This document shows positions 6,613 to 10,214 of a stretch of DNA of 10,214 bases, in pieces. This stretch comes from JAAAPF01 sp964481035 (lineage in GTDB: Bacteria; Pseudomonadota; Alphaproteobacteria; Geminicoccales; Geminicoccaceae). Numbering within the stretch: position 1 is the stretch's first letter; each line of letters begins with the position of its first letter. Both the position numbers and the translations under genes were made by a program. The notes under the pieces were generated by a model that searched no databases, was not told where the DNA came from, and worked only from the letters and a program-made list of their open reading frames with translations. The DNA lies in contig CAYZSE010000120.1 of assembly GCA_964481035.1 (NCBI GenBank), positions 1 to 10,214 of the forward strand, given 5' to 3'.

Positions 6613-6617
6613 GGGGG
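6611..6617 (+). promoter_or_regulatory. Shine-Dalgarno deciding the TTG start of cobT
   Basis: GAGGGGG overlaps the cobS stop codon and is followed by five bases and TTG. No ATG or GTG is better placed before the conserved RVEEFQRALAA beginning of CobT. Confidence 0.7.
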
Positions 6618-6622
6618 ACGGG

Positions 6623-8494
6623 TTGGACGCGAAGAGCCGTGTCGAGGAATTTCAACGCGCGCTCGCGGCAGCGACACGCGCGATCGCCGACCGCCCCGCG
6701 CTGACGGTGGGCTTTCGTGGCGGCGACCGGCGCCGCTCGAACGCGCCCGTGGACGTCCGCCTGACGGCGCCGCGGCCGGACCTGCACGCGAGCGAAATGG
6801 CCCGCGTCCGCGGCGAGGCCGACGGCCAGGCCCTTCGCATCCGCCACCACGACGCCAAGGTGCACGGCCGGATGCAGCCCCAGGGCGAGATCGCGCTCGC
6901 CATCTTCGACGCGATGGAGCAGGTGCGCTGCGAGGCGCTGGGCTGCGCCAACATGGAAGGCGTGCGCGGCAATCTCGCCTCGGCGACCGCCGCCCGGCTC
7001 GCCGGCCCGCAGGACGGCAACGTGCAGAGCCACCTCGCGGGCGACCACCAGGACGAGGGCGCACTGGCGCAGGTGGCCGAGCTCTACGCCCGCGAGAAGC
7101 TGCTCGACTTCAAGGCCCCGGCGATGCAGCGCCCGGTGCTCGAGCGCTGGCGCGAGATGCTCGATGCGAAGATCGGCCACGGCGTGCGCACCCTCGAGGG
7201 CTGCCTCGACGATCAGGCGCGCTTCGCCACCGAGGTCCGCGACCTCCTCAAGCAGCTCGGCCTCGACGAGGACATGGAGCTACCGCCGGACCAGAGCTTC
7301 AGCGAGGACCAGGAGGAGGACGGCCAGCAGCCGCCGGGCTCCGGCGAGCAGGACGCCGGCGAGCAGAGCGGCCAGGACGAGGATCGCGACGGCGCCAGCG
7401 AGGAGCGCGGCGAGCCCGAGACCGAGGACATGGCCGCCGAGGCCGAGGACCGGGCCGACGGCGAGGACAGCGACGCCGTGGGCGCCGACCAGGAGGCGGC
7501 CGAGGACAGCCGGCAGAACCAGCCGCAGCTGGCGCCGACCTCGGGCCTCGCCTCGGACTACGAGGTCTTCAGCTACGAGCACGACCAGATCATCTACGCC
7601 GAGGAGCTGTGCAGCCAAGCCGAGCTGACCCGGCTCAGGATGCAGCTCGACCAGTCGCTCGAGCGCTTCCAGGGGATGATCGGGCGCATGGCCAATCGCC
7701 TCCAGCGCAAGCTCATGGCCCAGCAGCTGCGCTCGTGGTCGTTCGATCTCGACGAAGGCATGCTCGACACCGCGCGCCTCTCCCGCGTGGTGACGGCGCC
7801 GGGCCAGCCCCTGTCCTTCAAGCAGGAGAAGGACACCGAGTTCCGCGATACGGTCGTCACCCTCCTGATCGACAATTCGGGCTCGATGCGCGGCCGGCCG
7901 ATCGCGGTGGCGGCCGCCTGCGGCGACATCCTCGCCCGCACCCTCGAGCGCTGCGGCGTCAAGGTCGAGATCCTCGGCTTCACCACCCGCGCCTGGAAGG
8001 GCGGGCAGTCGCGCGAGGCTTGGCTGCGCGCCGGCAAGCCCGGCACGCCGGGCCGCCTCAACGACCTGCGCCACATCGTCTACAAGGGTGCCGACAGCCC
8101 CTGGCGCCGATCACGGCGCAACCTCGGCCTGATGCTCCGCGAGGGCATCCTCAAGGAGAACATCGACGGCGAGGCGATCTTGTGGGCGCACCAGCGCATC
8201 ATCCATCGACCCGAGCAGCGCCGCGTCCTCATGGTGATCTCCGACGGCGCGCCGGTCGACGACTCGACCCTCTCGGCCAACCCCGGCAATTACCTGGAGA
8301 AGCACCTGCGCGAGGTCATCGAGTACGTCGAGACCAAGAGCCCCGTGCAGCTCGTGGCCATCGGCATCGGCCACGACGTCACCCGCTACTACCGCCGCGC
8401 GGTGACGATCTCCGATCCCGAGCAGCTCGGCGGCGCCATGCTCGGCAAGCTCACCGAGCTGTTCGAGGAGGACAAGGGCCGCCGCGCGGCCTGA
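6623..8494 (+). CDS. cobT: CobT, VWA-domain subunit of aerobic cobaltochelatase
   Basis: A 623-residue protein, the usual CobT size. It binds CobS to form the chelatase motor that acts on CobN. An N-terminal helical domain (about 1-210) has VRGEADGQALRIRHHDAKVH and the block around EQVRCEALGCANMEGVRGNL. Then comes a low-complexity acidic linker (about 214-297) very rich in Glu, Asp, Gly and Gln, typical of CobT and of the related magnesium-chelatase BchD. The C-terminal VWA domain (about 408-615) has the MIDAS motif DNSGSM at Asp417, Ser419 and Ser421, with a further acidic residue, Asp541 in ISDGAP. TTG is the start, chosen on its Shine-Dalgarno (GAGGGGG). The codon choice is the same as that of its neighbours. 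CobN, the large subunit, is not in the window. Confidence 0.96.
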   Translation: MDAKSRVEEFQRALAAATRAIADRPALTVGFRGGDRRRSNAPVDVRLTAPRPDLHASEMARVRGEADGQALRIRHHDAKVHGRMQPQGEIALAIFDAMEQVRCEALGCANMEGVRGNLASATAARLAGPQDGNVQSHLAGDHQDEGALAQVAELYAREKLLDFKAPAMQRPVLERWREMLDAKIGHGVRTLEGCLDDQARFATEVRDLLKQLGLDEDMELPPDQSFSEDQEEDGQQPPGSGEQDAGEQSGQDEDRDGASEERGEPETEDMAAEAEDRADGEDSDAVGADQEAAEDSRQNQPQLAPTSGLASDYEVFSYEHDQIIYAEELCSQAELTRLRMQLDQSLERFQGMIGRMANRLQRKLMAQQLRSWSFDLDEGMLDTARLSRVVTAPGQPLSFKQEKDTEFRDTVVTLLIDNSGSMRGRPIAVAAACGDILARTLERCGVKVEILGFTTRAWKGGQSREAWLRAGKPGTPGRLNDLRHIVYKGADSPWRRSRRNLGLMLREGILKENIDGEAILWAHQRIIHRPEQRRVLMVISDGAPVDDSTLSANPGNYLEKHLREVIEYVETKSPVQLVAIGIGHDVTRYYRRAVTISDPEQLGGAMLGKLTELFEEDKGRRAA

Positions 8495-8498
8495 GCGA

Positions 8499-8519
8499 CG
8501 GCGCCCACGGGCGGCGCCG
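8499..8519. terminator. Hairpin between convergent cobT and hydrolase genes
   Basis: CGGCGCC and GGCGCCG form a seven-base GC stem with a seven-base loop in the 37-base gap between the two stop codons. There is no T-tract on either strand, so termination at this point is only a possibility. Confidence 0.35.
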
Positions 8520-8531
8520 CCTCGACCGCGA

Positions 8532-9281
8532 TCAGCGGGCCGCCGGCGCGAGCCGCTCCTCGAGCAGGTTCGTGAACGCCTGCCAACTCTGCTCGTCCGC
8601 CCGCTCGCGATAGCGCTCCGACCCGAAGACCGTGAAGGCGTGCGGCGCGCCTGAGTAGATCTGGATCTCGTAGGGCGTGCCCGCGGCTTCGAGCTCGCCG
8701 CCGAGCCGGGCCACGTCCTCGAGGCTGATCGAGCTGTCGGCGCCGCCATGGGCGACGAGGATGAAGTCGTCGACACCCGCCCAGCTCTGGCCGGCGGGCG
8801 TCGCCAGGCCGCCGTGGAAGCTGGTGTAGGCGACCACGTCCTGGGCCTCTTGCGAGCGCGCCAGCTCGAGGGTCGCGGCCCCACCGAAGCAGTAGCCCAT
8901 CACCACCGCCGGCAGGTCGACGCTCGCGCGCGCGGTGGCGAGCGCGCCGAGAATGCGCGCGCGCATCGCTTCGCGGTCCTCGTAGAGCTTGGCGGTCTCG
9001 GCCTTGCGGGCGTCGATGGTCTCGGGGCGGTTGCCGGCGCCATAGAGATCGGCAGCGAACGCGGCGTAGCCGCGCTCGGCGAGCATGTCGGCGCGGCGCC
9101 GCTCGTAGTCGCCGAGTCCGTCCCAGTCGTGAACGACGAGCACGAGCCCTGCCGCCTCACCTTCCGGCATCGCGAGGTAGCCCTCGTAGGTGGTGCCCGC
9201 CACGTCGTAGGTGACGCTCTCGCCGGCGAGTGCCGACGTGGCAGCCAGGATCACGGCCGCCGCTGTCAGATCGCGCTTCAT
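8532..9281 (-). CDS. Exported dienelactone hydrolase-family protein
   Basis: A 249-residue alpha/beta hydrolase of the dienelactone hydrolase family. The catalytic triad is visible: nucleophile Cys131 in GYCFGG, Asp182 in HGGADSS and His214 in GAPHAF. The oxyanion-side block is VVHDWDGLGDYERRRADML (about 49-67), and ADLYGAGNRP follows, both family hallmarks. The N-terminus MKRDLTAAAVILAATSALAG has a basic start, a hydrophobic core and an ALA-G cleavage site near residue 19/20, so export to the periplasm is likely; classical chlorocatechol dienelactone hydrolases are cytosolic. Substrate is unknown and no aromatic-degradation genes are nearby. The ATG at 9281 has tandem Shine-Dalgarno-like stretches (GGGAGG and AGGAGG). 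It is convergent with cobT and divergent from ftsH. Confidence 0.9.
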   Translation of the reverse strand: MKRDLTAAAVILAATSALAGESVTYDVAGTTYEGYLAMPEGEAAGLVLVVHDWDGLGDYERRRADMLAERGYAAFAADLYGAGNRPETIDARKAETAKLYEDREAMRARILGALATARASVDLPAVVMGYCFGGAATLELARSQEAQDVVAYTSFHGGLATPAGQSWAGVDDFILVAHGGADSSISLEDVARLGGELEAAGTPYEIQIYSGAPHAFTVFGSERYRERADEQSWQAFTNLLEERLAPAAR

Positions 9282-9309
9282 GACCTCCTACCTCCCCTGT
9301 CGAAGTCGC

Positions 9310-9325
9310 AGCCAAGGGTGTGCCA
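9310..9325 (-). promoter_or_regulatory. Sigma-54-like -24/-12 element upstream of the hydrolase gene
   Basis: On the minus strand the sequence is TGGCACACCCTTGGCT. It has a complete TGGCAC, the key GG and GC doublets exactly ten bases apart, and the following W; one of the two Ts before the GC is a G. Transcription would start near 9300, about 19 bases before the ATG and ahead of its ribosome site. It may be chance in GC-rich DNA. Confidence 0.4.
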
Positions 9326-9371
9326 AAAAGCCTCAGGGTCAACCGCCAATCGACGGAGCCTCGCGCGGCGC

Positions 9372-9394
9372 CGAACGTTGTTCGCATGACGTCA
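9372..9394. other. Two short inverted repeats upstream of ftsH
   Basis: CGAAC-GTT-GTTCG (9372-9384) and the perfect palindrome TGACGTCA (9387-9394) stand next to each other, 19-41 bases before the GTG start of ftsH. They could be operators. The first does not have the N4 spacing of a Bacillus-type LexA box nor the direct-repeat form of the alphaproteobacterial one. Confidence 0.3.
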
Positions 9395-9412
9395 GCAGCG
9401 GGGGAGCCCGGC

Positions 9413-10214
9413 GTGGACCGCACGACAACGATCAACGTTCTCTACGCGCTGCTCGCCATCCTCGCACTCCTCGCAATTCAGTTTGCGATCGAGCGGGGGC
9501 GGGAGATCGAGCGCGTCGATTACTCCACATTCCGAGAATACGTGGAACAGGACGGCGTCGATAATCTCACGGTGACCGAAAATCGGATCTCGGGCGACTT
9601 CGTCGATCCGGACGGGGGCGAGCCCTCCTCGTTCGTCACGACGCGGGTCGACCCGGAATTTGCCCGCTGGCTCGACGAGCAGGGCGTGACCTTCACGGGC
9701 GGCAGCGACGAGAGCGTGATCGGCACCATCGCGTCTTGGGTGGTTCCCATCCTGCTGCTCTTCGCCCTGTGGTACTTTTTCATCACGCGCATGGCGCGGC
9801 GCCTCGGCAGCTCGGGGATGATGTCGATCGGCAAGAGCAGGGCCAAGATCTACGTCGAGGAGGATACCGGCACCCGCTTTGCCGATGTGGCCGGGGTCGA
9901 CGAGGCGAAGCGCGAAGTCCGAGAGGTCGTCGATTTCCTCAAGCAGCCCGACCGCTACGCCCGCCTCGGCGCCAAGCTGCCGCGAGGTGTCTTGCTGGTC
10001 GGTCCGCCCGGCACCGGCAAGACGTTGCTGGCCAAGGCCGTGGCGGGCGAGGCGCGCGTCACGTTCCTCTCGATCTCCGGGTCGGAATTCATCGAGATGG
10101 TCGTCGGCGTCGGTGCCGCACGGGTGCGCGACCTCTTCAAGCAAGCCAAGGAACATGCTCCCTGCATCATCTTCATCGACGAGCTCGACGCGCTCGCCCG
10201 CGCGCGCGGCATGG
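9413..10214 (+). CDS. ftsH: FtsH-type membrane AAA+ metalloprotease, N-terminal part
   Basis: The gene runs off the window; 267 codons are visible, up to just past Walker B. FtsH is an inner membrane hexameric ATPase/zinc protease that degrades misfolded membrane proteins and some regulators. TM1 is near residues 8-22, the periplasmic part about 23-100, and TM2 about 101-120 (IGTIASWVVPILLLFALWYF). Then come TRFADVAGVDEAKREV, Walker A GPPGTGKT (197-204) and Walker B IIFIDELD (Asp256-Glu257). The pore loop is MVVGVG where E. coli has MFVGVG, so the aromatic residue is Val230. The DELDALARARG after Walker B also differs from the usual DEIDAVGRQRG. The GTG start has GGGGAG six bases upstream; an in-frame ATG at 9386 without a ribosome site would add nine residues. 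The HEXXH zinc site is beyond the window. It may be a second FtsH paralogue. Confidence 0.94.
   Translation, partial: MDRTTTINVLYALLAILALLAIQFAIERGREIERVDYSTFREYVEQDGVDNLTVTENRISGDFVDPDGGEPSSFVTTRVDPEFARWLDEQGVTFTGGSDESVIGTIASWVVPILLLFALWYFFITRMARRLGSSGMMSIGKSRAKIYVEEDTGTRFADVAGVDEAKREVREVVDFLKQPDRYARLGAKLPRGVLLVGPPGTGKTLLAKAVAGEARVTFLSISGSEFIEMVVGVGAARVRDLFKQAKEHAPCIIFIDELDALARARGM

Noticed and set aside
4896..6622. Cobalamin riboswitch near cobS/cobT
   Set aside because: The gaps before the J-protein gene, cobS and cobT are too short, and no B12-box-like sequence is visible.
7262..7510. Repeat-like GAGGAC/GACGAG stretch as a tandem repeat
   Set aside because: It is the coding of the Glu/Asp-rich CobT linker; there is no regular period.
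7280..8074. 264-codon minus-strand frame opposite cobT
   Set aside because: Its Leu/Val-rich end is the antisense of the acidic linker of CobT, not a membrane protein.
9372..9384. CGAAC-N3-GTTCG as a LexA (SOS) box
   Set aside because: The spacing is three, not four as in Bacillus-type boxes, and it is not the GTTC-N7-GTTC direct repeat of alphaproteobacteria.

Overview
The window is about 10.2 kb of uniformly high-GC DNA, tightly packed with genes on both strands. Several points suggest an alphaproteobacterium, perhaps of the Rhodospirillales type: the codon bias, the order J-domain protein - cobS - cobT, a ubiTUV cluster behind an FNR box, and a cation transporter with the sequence WLCSRND in TM5. 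This placement is an inference; no rRNA or other phylogenetic marker is present. I see no mobile element, CRISPR array, tRNA or rRNA gene, and no clear sign of transfer.

Layout: (1) 1-293 (+), 3' end of a cation diffusion facilitator gene. (2) 493-2958 (-), a three-gene operon ubiT-ubiU-ubiV for O2-independent ubiquinone biosynthesis, with overlapping or near-touching genes. All eight expected Fe-S cysteines (four each in UbiU and UbiV) are present, and a perfect FNR-type site lies 58 bp upstream. (3) 3084-3467 (+), a small VOC/glyoxalase-fold protein that shares this regulatory region divergently. (4) 3552-4895 (-), a DinF-type MATE efflux transporter. (5) 5007-8494 (+), an apparent operon of a zinc-finger/J-domain co-chaperone, cobS and cobT, the latter two being the AAA+ and VWA subunits of the aerobic cobaltochelatase. 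Its promoter seems to produce a leaderless mRNA. (6) 8532-9281 (-), an exported dienelactone hydrolase-family protein. (7) 9413 to the window end (+), the first 267 codons of an FtsH-type membrane AAA+ protease with an unusual pore loop.

Two groups work as units. UbiT, UbiU and UbiV let the cell make ubiquinone without oxygen, and the FNR site fits anaerobic induction. CobS and CobT form the ATPase that works with CobN (not in this window) to insert cobalt into hydrogenobyrinate a,c-diamide; the J-protein may serve assembly of this complex. Together they suggest a facultative, metabolically flexible organism that combines the O2-requiring (late cobalt insertion) B12 route with anaerobic ubiquinone synthesis.

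Three genes (ubiU, cobS, cobT) are best read with TTG starts behind good Shine-Dalgarno sequences. I did not find a wholly new system. The most useful observations are regulatory (FNR box, leaderless promoter, a sigma-54-like element) and residue-level (FtsH pore loop, CDF metal-site residue).
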